This document shows, piece after piece, positions 11,064 to 22,243 of a stretch of 64,000 bases of DNA. This DNA comes from Pectinophora gossypiella (taxonomy: Eukaryota; Arthropoda; Insecta; Lepidoptera; Gelechiidae). The notes beneath the pieces were generated by a model that was given only the letters and a program-made list of their open reading frames with translations, did no database searches and was not told where the DNA came from. Location: NCBI RefSeq assembly GCF_024362695.1, contig NW_026063255.1, forward strand, positions 248,001 to 312,000, in the 5' to 3' direction. Both the position numbers and the translations under genes were made by a program. Position 1 is the stretch's first letter; the number at the start of each line of letters is the position of its first letter.

Positions 11064-11929
11064 TCCTTACTAATATTATAAATGCGAAAGTAACTCTGTC
11101 TGTCTGTCTGTCTGTTACGCTTTCCCGCTTAAACCTCTCAACCGATTTTGATTAAATTTGGCACAGACAATCTTTAGACCCTGAGAAAGAAAATAGGATA
11201 CCTTTTATTGCGAAAAGAAGGGACGAAGAGATTGAAATAGGGGTTGAAAGTTTGTATGGGATATTTTAATTTTAAAATATTAATCCATGAAACTTTATAT
11301 TTAAGCACTTGATAAAAAATAATTAAACATTTGTTCTAGCGTTTCTGAAATTTCGACCAGTGAGGGGGTGAAATGAGGGTTGAAAGTTTGTATGGGAGTT
11401 CGCCATTTTTGGGGATAAAACCACGAAACTTTATATTTAGGAACTTGATAAGAAATAAAAAAACAATTTGTTAAAGCGTTTTTGAAAATTCGATCTTTGA
11501 GGGGATGAAATAGGTGTTTGTTTGGAATTTTTTTATGAGGTTCGTCATTTTTCAAGATAAAAATATTAAATTTTGTATTTAGGCACTAAATAACAAACAA
11601 AACAACGTTTGTTCTAGCATTTTGAAATTTTTACCAGTATGGGGGTGAAATACGGGTTGAAAGTGCGTATGGGTATTCGTCATTTTTGAAGATAAAACCA
11701 TGAAACTTGGTACGTAGGTCTCTTAGGATGTCCAGAGTTTTTCAACAAACGGAATTCCCGAAATTCGAAGGGAACGGAACGGATTCGGAACGGGAACTAC
11801 GAAGCCAAACTTTTTGTATACAAAATATTAACCACTGAACCTAGGAACATGATATTTAGTAGTTTTGGGTGTATCAAGTTAAAAAAAATTTAGCTTTTGT
11901 AGATAAAGTTCCTTTTAACGAATACTCTG

Positions 11930-12080
11930 CATCGCCGCCACTGCCGTCGGTCGTCGTTCGTCGTCGCGCACATTCGCCGAAGTGTGGCGGCAGTCAACGG
12001 CGCTGTCTTGTGGTGGGGGAGCGCACGTGGTCTATACGTGGCCTGCTCGCGAGTGTCGAGTCCAAACAATCTCCACATTT
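11930..12080. other. GC-rich segment inside Helitron B (possible capture)
   Basis: A block of about 150 bp, much richer in CG than the rest of the element, including GTCGGTCGTCGTTCGTCGTCG. It recurs in the copies at about 31165-31320 (inverted) and 50440-50585. Open frames of 64-75 codons exist on both strands, but they are short, mutually antisense and have no recognisable domain. I read it as captured non-coding or 5'-exon DNA and not as a proven gene. Confidence 0.5.
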
Positions 12081-12104
12081 TAACAAATAATAACAAAATA
12101 GCAA

Positions 12105-12163
12105 ACGTTGTGTACAAAAAAGTTTTAAATTAGGTCATTTTAAAATATTTTTGTACACAACGT
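12105..12163. repeat. 59-bp hairpin in Helitron B
   Basis: Perfect 16-base arms ACGTTGTGTACAAAAA (12105-12120) and TTTTTGTACACAACGT (12148-12163) around a loop that is itself partly self-complementary (TTTTAAA / TTTAAAA). The same hairpin is at about 50623-50680. In C2 it is split by an insertion at 29100. Confidence 0.85.
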
Positions 12164-12388
12164 GATGCTGACCCCTGTAAGTGTCTTGGACATAAGGGAC
12201 CGATAAATGTTCCTAGGTAATTTCTGCCACTCAATGGCATACATAGGTACTTTATACCTACTGTAAACAGATATTTTTTTTAAATATACCTACTTACTCT
12301 CTTTTAATCAAATGCTATACCGTTCCTTTTATATAATCCTTAATATTCAAATTAAAAGTACGCAGACGAAGTCGCGGGTACCAGCTAG

Positions 12389-13464
12389 TTTACTATAACA
12401 TGCAAGACATTCTGCTTTGAATCTCTGTCTGTACAATGAAAAGACTTCATAGTCAGATATGTTTTCGTATACCTTCCACTTGATCCAGTATTTATTTTTG
12501 GTTTTGTATATATGTTTAAGTGCAGTAGAGAACCATATCGGAAAATGGGAGTTTTTCGGCCGTGGCAAAGGTGTGTGTGCTCGGATTAACTCGTATAGTT
12601 TTTCGTAAAAAACTGTAATAGCTTCTTCCACGCTGATGCCTTCAAAAAGAGAGTTCCAATCAATCAATCAGCTCTATAAAAATTGTATCTTTTTAGAGAA
12701 TTATTGTTTGCAAGTATTTTTGATTGCTTTAAATTTATATTAACTATGGCGTAAAACGTTGAATGGTTGTTGTCAATTTTCGTGAGAGGCAGAACTGGAC
12801 GATGAATGGAACAAGCGGCATTACATAGCATGAGGTCGAGTATTCTGTCATTTTTAGTTTTAATATAGTTAAATTGTTGTGCTTTTAGTGTATGCATAAA
12901 ATGACTTAACCTCGCACAGATCGAGGATGTACCTGTCATTGTAAGCTCAGTATGGGAGTTATCACTAAAGTTCCACTGTGCCTTAGGTATGTTGAAGTCT
13001 CCTATGATAAAAAAGTTATCGACGTCATAGTCATGAATGTGATTCAAATAAAATTTAAATAAATTATCATAAACACTTAGCGGGGATGAATCTGAAATAT
13101 AAACTGCTGTAAATATATGATATTTATCATTGCTGGGGCTGTGGAGTTTTACGGTGACAAGCTCAATATGCGCAAAGATTACATTTGTTAATAAACTGTA
13201 TACATTTTGTGGTAATAGAGAACGTAGGACCGCAATGAGCACACCCCCACCATCCTCCTTTTCTGTAGCGATACGGTTTCGATCACACCTGAAAACTGCG
13301 TACCTAGCATCCACAAACTCATCATCACTAATATCGGCTATAAGCCAGGTTTTCGTGAGTACAATCAAGTCATAATCATTGTTCAGTATATTCATAAACA
13401 GTGTGTGTAATTTGGTACGGATTCTGCGGAAATTTTGATAGTAAATGCTTATTTTATTAGCCAT
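12389..13464 (-). pseudogene. LINE J1 ORF2 endonuclease fragment
   Basis: Minus-strand frame of 266 codons (13464-12664) starting MANKISIYYQNFRRIRTK, typical of the N-terminal endonuclease of Jockey/CR1-type LINEs. The motif FIIGDFNIPKAQW is present near 13000. The usual catalytic Glu of the (S/T)ETWL motif is Lys here (LTKTWL, near 13350). Near 12664 three tandem copies of GATT break the frame; it resumes at once with DWNSLFEG and runs to the Helitron B1 junction at 12389. The RT half is absent. The element is dead by frame, by active-site change and by truncation. Confidence 0.8.
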
Positions 13465-13941
13465 TTCTTACATACATATATAAAGAAATAACAAAAAACG
13501 TTAAGACAATATTAAAATGATTACAAGCATAACTACCCAAAACTCTCCTTACATAATCTTTCGTGGCAAACAATGTATATATCGACGGTAAAAAGCAATC
13601 CTGCTGTAAACCACACCCTGGCTAAATTTTTTTTATTTTTGATTCGGAATCAGAAAAAAAAACTGCGTCGAATGGTCCTATTTCCATGGCTCTACGACCT
13701 CTAGAAATTTCTGTACAGCGTTGGGATTTTGCTTATTTTCCCAAAAAGACAACTGAATATTTGCTGTAAATAGCATTAAAAACATCATTTTTCTGTGATA
13801 TGTCTTTTACACCAATTTTGATTTTGCAAATAATTTGATCTTTGTAGTTACAGCACTATTTAATGGTGAACAGTGCCGGTTACTGCATAATTGCATAACA
13901 CATTTAAGTAACGTACTGTGTTTACTACATTTATTAGACAA
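13465..13941. other. No gene seen; probably LINE J1 upstream sequence
   Basis: AT-rich, no supported reading frame, RNA gene or repeat matching the rest of the window. Its position upstream of ORF2 suggests the decayed ORF1 or 5' region of J1. Confidence 0.3.
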
Positions 13942-15807
13942 CTAGCTTTTGCCCGCGACTTCGTCCGCGTGGCGTGTTATATAAGAGAGAGATCTTTGTG
14001 TGTGTGGGAGTGCATACTTATGCAGTTTAGATTTTTTCATAAGTACATTTTTTTTTCCCAATAACTCCCATTTTTCAAAATACAGCCAAAAATAAACTTT
14101 ATATTTACTAAGGTATGCATGCATGCTAGATTGAATCAATTGATTGAATTGTTATTTTTTAATTGATTGTTCATTGAGTTTTAATTTTAATACACACTTC
14201 CTCTCTTCCCTTCAACGTTGCTGTGCCCTACAGGGTCCATGTTTTAGTTCCTATGCCTATGTAACACCCCATTGTACTACATGGAATGCAATAAATAATT
14301 TAATTGAATTGAATTGAAAATATCTATCTTACGCGGTTTCGATTTTTTCATACAAATGTTTTTTTCCCACTAACTCCCGTTTCCGTAGTAATTTTGCAAT
14401 ATCCTGTTGCAACTAAGCTTTAAGTTTACTAAAGTACCTGCATGCCAAATTTCAAACGTCTAACTTGAGTGGTTTAGATTTTTCATACAAAAGGATTTTC
14501 GGGAATTCCTTTCTTAGTGCACCTCTACGGTATCTAAGGTACCTGCATGCCAAATTTCAATTGTCTAACTTGAGTGGTTTAGATTTTTCATACAAAAGGA
14601 TTTTCCCGCTAATTCCCGTTCCCGTAGGATTTTCGGGAATTCCTTTCTTAGTACACCTCTACGGTATCTAAGGTACCTGCATGACAAATTTCAAACATCT
14701 AACTTGAATGGTTTAGATTTTTCATACAAAAGGATTTTCCCGCTAATTCCCGTTCCCGTGAGAATTTTGGGAATTCCTTTCTTAGTGCACCTCTACGGTA
14801 CCTATGGTACCTGCATGCCAAATTTCAAACGTCTAACTTGAGTGGTTTAGATTTTTCATACAAAAGGATTTTCTTGCTAATTCCCGTTCTCGTGGGAATT
14901 TCGGGAATTCCTTTCTTAGTGCACCTCTACGGTACTTAAGGTATCTGCATGCCAAATTTCAAACGTCTAACTTGAGTGGTTTAGATTTTTCATACAAAAG
15001 GATTTTCCCGCTAATTCCCGTTTTCGTAAGAATTTCGGAAATTCCTTTCTTAGTACACCTCTACGGTATCTAAGGTACCTGCATGCCAAATTTCAAACGT
15101 CTAACTTGAGTGGTTTAGATTTTTCATACAAAAGGATTTTCCCGCTAATTCCCGTTCCCGTGGGAATTTCGGGAATTCCTTTCTTAGTACACCTCTACGG
15201 TATCTAAGGTACCTGCATGACAAATTTCAAACATCTAACTTGAATGGTTTAGATTTTTCATACAAAAGGATTTTCCCGGTAATTCCCGTTCTCGTGGGAA
15301 TTTCGGGAATTCCTTTCTTAATGCACCTCTACGGTACCTAAGGTACCTGCATGACAAATTTCAAACGTCTAACTTGAGTGGTTTAGATTTTTCATACAAA
15401 AGGATTTTCTTGCTAATTCCCGTTCTCGTAGGAATTTCGGGAATTCCTTTCTTAGTGCACCTCTACGGTACTTAAGGTATCTGCATGCCAAATTTCAAAC
15501 GTCTAACTTGAGTGGTTTAGATTTTTCATACAAAAGGATTTTCCCGCTAATTCCCGTTCCCGTAGGATTTTCGGGAATTTCTTTCTTAGTGCACCTCTAC
15601 GGTATCTAAGGTACCTGCATGCCAAATTTCAAACGTCTAACTTGAGTGGTTTAGATTTTTCATACAAAAGAATTTCCCTTCACTACTCTGCTCCTATTAA
15701 TTGTAGCGTGATGAAAAGTATACTATAACCTGTCCAGGAGTGTGAAGAATAATTGTACCAAGTTTCATTAAAATCCGTCCAGTAGTTTTTGTTTCTATAA
15801 GGAACAT

Positions 15808-15864
<57 letters not shown>

Positions 15865-15985
15865 AATTTTACTGATTGCATTTTTGGCATCAGTATCGAC
15901 CACTTATCACCCCCTGATAGTTATTTTGAAAAAATATTTAATGTACAGAATTGACCTCTCTACAGATTTATTATAAGTGTCATGA
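13942..15985 (-). mobile_element. Helitron A2, complete non-autonomous copy
   Basis: On the minus strand it starts TCATGACACTTATAATAAAT at 15985 (preceded by A), then a (CTGT)n tract at 15811-15861, the array, the captured LINE tail, and the hairpin with CTAG at 13945-13942 followed by T. Both ends and the A/T target are visible, so this is the reference copy for the family (2,044 bp). Confidence 0.85.
14430..15680 (-). repeat. 134-bp array in Helitron A2
   Basis: About nine units of the same 134-bp minisatellite as in A1, on the opposite strand, with the same sequence variants. Confidence 0.95.
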
Positions 15986-16284
15986 TTTAAAAAAAATAAG
16001 TTATTTAACTATTAGTCCAAAATAGGATTTTTATAAAGTCTTCTTGAAAAATGGCAACACAGAACTTTCGACTGTTTCCTGGTGGTGTATTTCTCGACCA
16101 ATCACAGTCGACCGTTTTATTTTGGATTTGGTGGGGCGAAAGGAGGGGAGCTTCAATCGGTCAGGTAGTCAGTCAGTTGGAGTTAGCGAGCAGGACGATC
16201 AAGTCGTTAGCTAAGTGTAATCAGTGCCAAGTGGTGAAATAAAAGATAATACAAAGTGTATTGAGTTTTCTTTATGAAAATTCA
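15986..16284 (+). promoter_or_regulatory. 5' LTR of G1 (left edge uncertain) and primer binding site
   Basis: A TATA-like TTTTTATAAAG lies at about 16028 and AATAAA at about 16241. The LTR ends in TTCA at 16284, followed by GAAG and TGGGATCTGCC, a primer-binding-like TGG string, at 16289. G2 has the same arrangement (ATCA, GAAG, TGGTTACC). The start of the LTR cannot be fixed because Helitron A2 abuts it. Confidence 0.55.
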
Positions 16285-16856
16285 GAAGTGGGATCTGCCT
16301 ACGTATTTTTATTAAAAGGTATGTAAATTATATTTTCTAAATTTTATATTTTTTCAATCTGATTTAGTTTGGTTTCCTTTTGATTAGTTCTTAATCAGAG
16401 ATTTGTTTTGAAGTTAATAAATTTTAGTCAACCTAGTTATTTTGCACTATCCCAATGCACAGCTATGCAATGTATCGTTGAAACGTTTGATCAAGGCTAC
16501 TCTTTGATACGTATTGGGCGATGAATTGTTTATAGTACAGAAACAGTATAATGTACCTATATGGTTTGACTGGAATAACACTTGGTCAGGGCGTCTCTTT
16601 GACAGTGTTAATCTCGTACAACGATGTGTATATCACTTAACAATTGATGTTCTGCGATAAGAGTGCACATTGTAAACCATGTAGTTCTTATATTATATAG
16701 TTTGAATTGTGTGTTTTCTTTAGCTTTAGAGCCAAGGCTTAAATATTGTTTACTATTAACGATATTAAAATAGAAAATTGTTAACTGAAAAGGAAACTAA
16801 ACGTATTTAAGCGAATAACTTTAGTTTGCAAATTTGTATAAGATGATAGGTTAGGT

Positions 16857-17190
16857 GGGCCATGTGAGCCTAGTGATCATGTGTGTCCCTCTAAAACGGG
16901 CCATGTGAGCCTAATGACCATGTGTGTCGTTCTTAAGTGGGCCATGTGAGCCTAATGACCATGTGTGTCGTTCTTAAGTGGGCCATGTGAGCCTAATGAC
17001 CATGTGTGTCGTTCTTAAGTGGGCCATGTGAGCCTAGTGACCATGTGTGTCGCTCTAAAACGGGCCATGTGAGCCTAATGACCATGTGTGTTATTCTTAA
17101 GTGGGCCATGTGAGCCTAGTGACCATGTGTGACCCCTCTAAACGGGCCATCTGAGCCTAGTGATCACATTTGTCACCTTTGTAGGGGACA
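16857..17190 (+). repeat. 41-bp minisatellite in the G1 leader
   Basis: Eight copies of a unit starting GGGCCATGTGAGCC at 16857, 16898, 16939, 16980, 17021, 17062, 17103 and 17144, followed by a near copy of CTAATGACCATGTGTGT. Not seen elsewhere in the window. Confidence 0.95.
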
Positions 17191-17385
17191 TGGCAGTAAG
17201 TGTGTTAAATGAAGTGTAAGCAAAGTAATCGGATATTTTTTTTTCTGCATTCTAGTAATTTTAGTAATGGCTTAAACTTAAATTATAATGAAAGTACTCA
17301 GTGTTTGAATTCTACAGATATAATATGTACACATATTAGGTCCGATCTTATTGATTTAAATGTTGTATTTGTGTTTTTCGAGGCA

Positions 17386-19721
17386 ATGGAGCCATCTGGA
17401 CGCGAACGCGGTGGTCGTTCACGAAAGCGATCTAAAGGCAAACGAGTACGAGACCGTTCACCGTCGCCGCCTACTCGTGCCTGTAAGGTCCGTAGGGATG
17501 CTTCTACGACATCGTGGATGGTGGATGACGTCGAAATAAGCACGGACCATGCGGAACACGTGTCGACTGCTCCGCTACCGCCACTACCGGACCCAGCGAT
17601 AGCCCAAGTGAGTCCGTCAGGATTTTCTATAGACGAAGTACTAAAGCTGTTGACATCCTTACAAAAGGATGACAAGTCTAAATCACAAAGTTTATCTAAT
17701 AATCATATGAACAATGTTTTGCCAGAGTTCGATCCATCTAGTAAGGTACAAAATATAGATAATTGGATAAGGAAGGTCAACGAATGTGTCGGTATTTACT
17801 CCTGGGACCAGAAGCAGACCATCCATTTTGCTTTACAAAAACTAGTTGGTCTAGCCAAGACTTGGTATGAAGCCCTGCCAACAGTATGTTACAGTTGGGA
17901 TGAGTGGCAAATTAAGCTCAGAAAAGCTTTTCCAAAAGAACACAACTATGGTCGGCTTCTGGAAGAAATGCTGGCGCGCACGACACGTCCAAACGATTAA
18001 TGCGTGATTATTTTTATGATAAGTTAACGTTGCTTAATAGGTGCGAAATAAAAGGCAAGAAGGCTGTCGATTGCATGATACATGGTATACTTGATAAGTC
18101 CACTAGAAATAGTGCTCAGACATTAAATTGTGAGGAACCGGAGGATTTACTGAGCTTTCTCAATTCTCAAAAACCGATTGACATGACCATTCCTAGAAGA
18201 CGTGACAATAGTTTCCAAAATACGCGACCAAGCCCTACCGTCACGAGTGCAAACGATAATCTAATCTGTTTTAACTGTCGGGCAAGAGGACACATGTTTA
18301 ATCAATGTCCAAAGCCTATTATTAAATGTCAAAAATGCCAACGCGTGGGTCACGATTCGGTGACTTGTAAACTTGATCCTATTCCATTTCGTTTGGCTAA
18401 TGATGGTAAAGCGTCTACTAACGAAAAGAAAACTCTCGCAATTTGTGCGCAAAACGACAGTAACGACAAGTACTTCAAACAGGCATTGGTCAATGGGCAG
18501 GAATTTATTGCTTATGTAGATTTCGGTAGCGTATGTACATTGATGCGTGAAACTGAAGCCAACAATTTAAATTTAACTAAATTTACAAAAGACTTGCCTA
18601 TTATTAAGGGTTTTGGGAACTCTTCGGTAATACCGAGCTACCGTGGTTTTATTACTCTTAAAATTGATGATGTGGAAGCCTCTGTTGAAGTGCTGGTCGT
18701 TAATGATGAGTTTATGCGTACTCCTTTACTGGTTGGACAAGACTTCACAGAATTACCATTTGTGACAGTTTTAAAAGACTGTAACAAAATGTTATTTTAC
18801 AAAAGCCCTACTGACGATGAAAGTGATGACTGCAATGCTTTGAAATTGATGACTTTTGATACTACTGAAATTCAAAAGATAGGTCTCGTTACTGTTAAAA
18901 CAGACGATCCGAATTATTGTGGCGACATATATGTTGCGGGTTACGATTGCGCTGAGCCTGGCAGAGAATACCATTTACATCAGGGCGCCTATCGCATAGA
19001 TAAAGGGGAAGGACGTCTAATGATTAGTAATCTGAAATCTGAGAGTTTGTTTTTTAAGCCAAATATAGTTCTTTCTCGCGGACGGCCTTTTACAGAAAAA
19101 GAATTTTATCATTGTAATAGAATCACAGCAGATATCGGCGAACTAGAACCTCTGAATCGAGACGATATCAAGGTAGGAGAGGGAGTTGACAACACCGAAG
19201 TTGTTGACCGTTTATACGATCTTCTACAGTCATACCGTGATTGCTTTGCAACGACCTTAAAGGAAATAGGTTGTGCCAAAAATGTCGAAATGAAGATAGA
19301 CTTGACAGATGACAAACCAGTCGTGTACAGGCCGTATCGCCTGTCTTTTTCTGAAAGGGAGCAAGTACGTGGTATAATCGAAGATTTACTTCAAAATAAC
19401 ATTATACAAGAATCTAGTTCCGATTATGCCAGCCCCATTCTCATGGTGAAGAAAAAGACGGGAGAACAGCGCCTATGTATAGACTTCAGGGCACTTAATA
19501 ATAGGACAAAGAAAGACTGTTTTCCTCTCCCTTTAATAGAGGACCAATTGACTAACCTCAGTGGGAATTGTCTTTTTACTTCGTTGGACCTTGCTTCTGG
19601 GTATTATCAGGTCCCGATGGCGGAGGAGAGTCGTCCACTTACCGGTTTCGTTACGCCAGACGGCCACTACGAATTCAAAAGAATGCCGTTTGGTTTGGCA
19701 AATGCCCCGGCTGTCTTCCAA
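17386..19721 (+). pseudogene. G1 gag-protease-RT, frameshifted and truncated
   Basis: The frame is open from 17209, but the likely gag start is the ATG at 17386 (MEPSGRERGG), since it opens a basic N-terminus like that of the G2 gag. The capsid-like part holds LPEFDPSSKVQNIDNWI. The frame stops at 17998-18000 and continues from an ATG overlapping that stop; the G2 gag runs straight through the equivalent place, so this is a lesion inside gag and not the gag/pol boundary. Then come zinc knuckles CFNCRARGHMFNQC and CQKCQRVGHDSVTC, a protease with DFGS in place of the usual D(T/S)G, and RT blocks up to PFGLANAPAVFQ. The YxDD box lies beyond the break and is absent. Integrase and RNase H are missing. 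Confidence 0.85.
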
Positions 19722-19829
19722 AATAAATCTGTAGAGAGGTCAATTCTGTACATTAAATATTTTTTCAAAATAACTATCAGGGGGTGATAAGTGGTCGATA
19801 CTGATGCCAAAAATGCAATCGGTAAAATT

Positions 19830-19874
<45 letters not shown>

Positions 19875-20039
19875 ATGTTCCTTATAGAAACAAAAACTAC
19901 TGGACGGATTTTAATGAAACTTGGTACAATTATTCTTCACACTCCTGGACAGGTTATAGTATACTTTTCATCACGCTACAATCAATAGGAGCAGAGTAGT
20001 GAAGGGAAAATCTTTTGTATGAAAAATCTAAACCACTCA

Positions 20040-21495
20040 AGTTAGACGTTTGAAATTTGGCAAGCAGGTACCTTAGATACCGTAGAGGTGCACTAAGAAA
20101 GGAATTCCCGAAATTCCTACGGGAACGGGAATTAGCGGGAAAATCCTTTTGTATGAAAAATCTAAACCACTCAAGTTAGACGTTTGAAATTTGGCAAGCA
20201 GGTACCTTAGATACCGTAGAGGTGTACTAAGAAAGGAATTTCCGAAATTCCTACGGGAACGGGAATTAGCGGGAAAATCCTTTTGTATGAAAAATCTAAA
20301 CCACTCAAGTTAGACGTTTGAAATTTGGCATGCAGATACCTTAAGTACCGTAGAGGTGCACTAAGAAAGGAATTCCCGAAATTCCTACGAGAACGGGAAT
20401 TAGCAAGAAAATCCTTTTGTATGAAAAATCTAAACCACTCAAGTTAGACGTTTGAAATTTGTCATGCAGGTACCTTAGGTACCGTAGAGGTGCATTAAGA
20501 AAGGAATTCCCGAAATTCCCACGAGAACGGGAATTAGCGGGAAAATCCTTTTGTATGAAAAATCTAAACCATTCAAGTTAGATGTTTGAAATTTGTCATG
20601 CAGGTACCTTAAATACCATAGAGGTGTACTAAGAAAGGAATTCCCGAAATTCCCACGGGAACGGGAATTAGCGGGAAAATCCTTTTGTATGAAAAATCTA
20701 AACCACTCAAGTTATACGTTTGAAATTTGGCATGCAGGTACCTTAGATACCGTAGAGGTGTACTAAGAAAGGAATTTCCGAAATTCTTACGAGAACGGGA
20801 ATTAGGCGGAAAATCCTTTTGTATGAAAAATCTAAACCACTCAAGACGTTTGAAATTTGGCATGCAGATACCTTAAGTACCGTAGAGGTGCATTAAGAAA
20901 GGAATTCCCGAAATTCCTACGAGAACGGGAATTAGCAAGAAAATCCTTTTGTATGAAAAATCTAAACCACTCAAGTTAGACGTTTGAAATTTGTCATGCA
21001 GGTACCTTAGGTACCGTAGAGGTGCATTAAGAAAGGAATTCCCGAAATTCCCACGAGAACGGGAATTAGCGGGAAAATCCTTTTGTATGAAAAATCTAAA
21101 CCATTCAAGTTAGATGTTTGAAATTTGTCATGCAGGTACCTTAGATACCGTAGAGGTGTACTAAGAAAGAAATTCCCGAAAATCCTACGGGAACGGGAAT
21201 TAGCGGGAAAATCCTTTTGTATGAAAAATCTAAACCACTCAAGTTAGACGTTTGAAATTTGGCATGCAGATACCTTAGATACCGTAGAGGTGTACTAAGA
21301 AAGGAATTTCCGAAATTCTTACGGGAACGGGAATTAGCGGGAAAATCCTTTTGTATGAAAAATCTAAACCACTCAAGTTAGATGTTTGAAATTTGTCATG
21401 CAGGTACCTTAGATACCGTAGAGGTGTACTAAGAAAGGAATTCCCGAAATTCCCACGGGAACGGGAATTAGCGGGAAAATCCTTTTGTATGAAAA
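20040..21495 (+). repeat. 134-bp array in Helitron A3
   Basis: About eleven units at 20066, 20200, 20334, 20468, 20602, 20736, 20868, 21002, 21136, 21270 and 21404, with the same variant order as in A1 over most of its length. Confidence 0.95.
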
Positions 21496-21500
21496 ATCTA

Positions 21501-21695
21501 GGACTTATGATGACCAAATTGGAGATGTCCTTAGAAAAGGTTCAATACGATCTACTCTGAACCGGCGTGCGTGTATGAAGCGATTGATGAATGTGGAGGA
21601 AGCAAGAGAAGTGTGTCAGGATCGAAGCAAATGGAATTCTATAGTCTCTGCTTACCCCGGTGGGAAATAGGCGTGAGTTTATGTATGTATGTATG
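21501..21695 (+). mobile_element. RTE-type LINE 3' end (5'-truncated insertion)
   Basis: Encodes the C-terminal tail CQDRSKWNSIVSAYPGGK and stop, then GGCGTGAGTTTATGTATG and an (ATGT)n tail, as in RTE elements. It is flanked by a 13-bp target duplication TATGAAAAATCTA (21488-21500 and 21696-21708). Confidence 0.85.
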
Positions 21696-22243
21696 TATGA
21701 AAAATCTAAACCACTCAAGTTAGACGCTTGAAATTTGGCATGCAGGTACCTTAGTTAACTTAAAGCTTAGTTGCAACAGGATATTGCAAAATTCCCACGG
21801 AAACGCGAGTTAGTGGGAAAAAAAACATTTGTATGAAAAAATCGAAACCGCGTAAGATAGATATTTTCAATTCAATTCAATTAAATTATTTATTGCATTC
21901 CATGTAGTACAATGGGGTGTTACATAGGCATAGGAACTAAAACATGGACCCTGTAGGGCACAGCAACGTTGAAGGGAAGAGAGGAAGTGTGTATTAAAAT
22001 TAAAACTCAATGAACAATCAATAAAAAAAAAACAATTCAATCAATTGATTCAATCTAGCATGCATGCATACCTTAGTAAATATAAAGTTTATTTTTGGCT
22101 GTATTTTGAAAAATGGGAGTTATTGGGAAAAAAAAAATGTACTTATGAAAAAATCTAAACTGCATAAATATGCACTCCCACACACACAAAGATCTCTCTC
22201 TTATATAACACGCCACGCGGACGAAGTCGCGGGCAAAAGCTAG

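Larger units (their letters stand above)
11064..12388 (+). mobile_element. Helitron B1
   Basis: Begins TCCTTACTAATATTATAAAT preceded by A, has a (CTGT)n tract at about 11095-11113, and ends in the hairpin GCAGACGAAGTCGC and CAGCTAG followed by T. This fits Helitron insertion between A and T without target duplication. The right flank is the coding frame of LINE J1, so the 3' junction at 12388/12389 is exact. No Rep/helicase is encoded; the copy depends on another element. Confidence 0.8.
15986..19721 (+). mobile_element. Gypsy element G1, 5' half
   Basis: LTR with TATA box, primer binding site, long leader, gag, protease and the first RT blocks. It is cut at 19721 by Helitron A3; the sequence beyond A3 (22244 onward) does not continue the RT, so the 3' half is lost. 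Protein order and the TCAGAAGTGG junction resemble G2, so G1 and G2 are distant relatives. Confidence 0.8.
19722..22243 (+). mobile_element. Helitron A3, nested in G1
   Basis: Begins AATAAATCTGTAGAGAGG directly after the G1 RT codons, so about 11 bases of the usual 5' end are missing. It has a (CTGT)n tract at 19831-19875, the 134-bp array, the captured LINE tail, and the 3' hairpin with CTAG at 22240-22243 followed by T. A 195-bp RTE fragment is inserted in the array. Confidence 0.85.

Noticed and set aside
11869..12117. Overlapping 73- and 75-codon frames on both strands of Helitron B, also in the other copies
   Set aside because: Mutually antisense, from a GC-rich block with few stops; no domain. 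Conservation is explained by shared Helitron descent.
16857..17190. Regular repeats with spacers that could suggest a CRISPR array
   Set aside because: The whole 41-bp unit is repeated, the supposed spacers are not unique, there are no cas genes, and the context is an insect gypsy leader.
19831..19875. (CTGT)n tracts here and at about 34205, 36090, 37190 and 48350 as independent microsatellites
   Set aside because: They are a standard part of the 5' region of Helitron families A and C/B.
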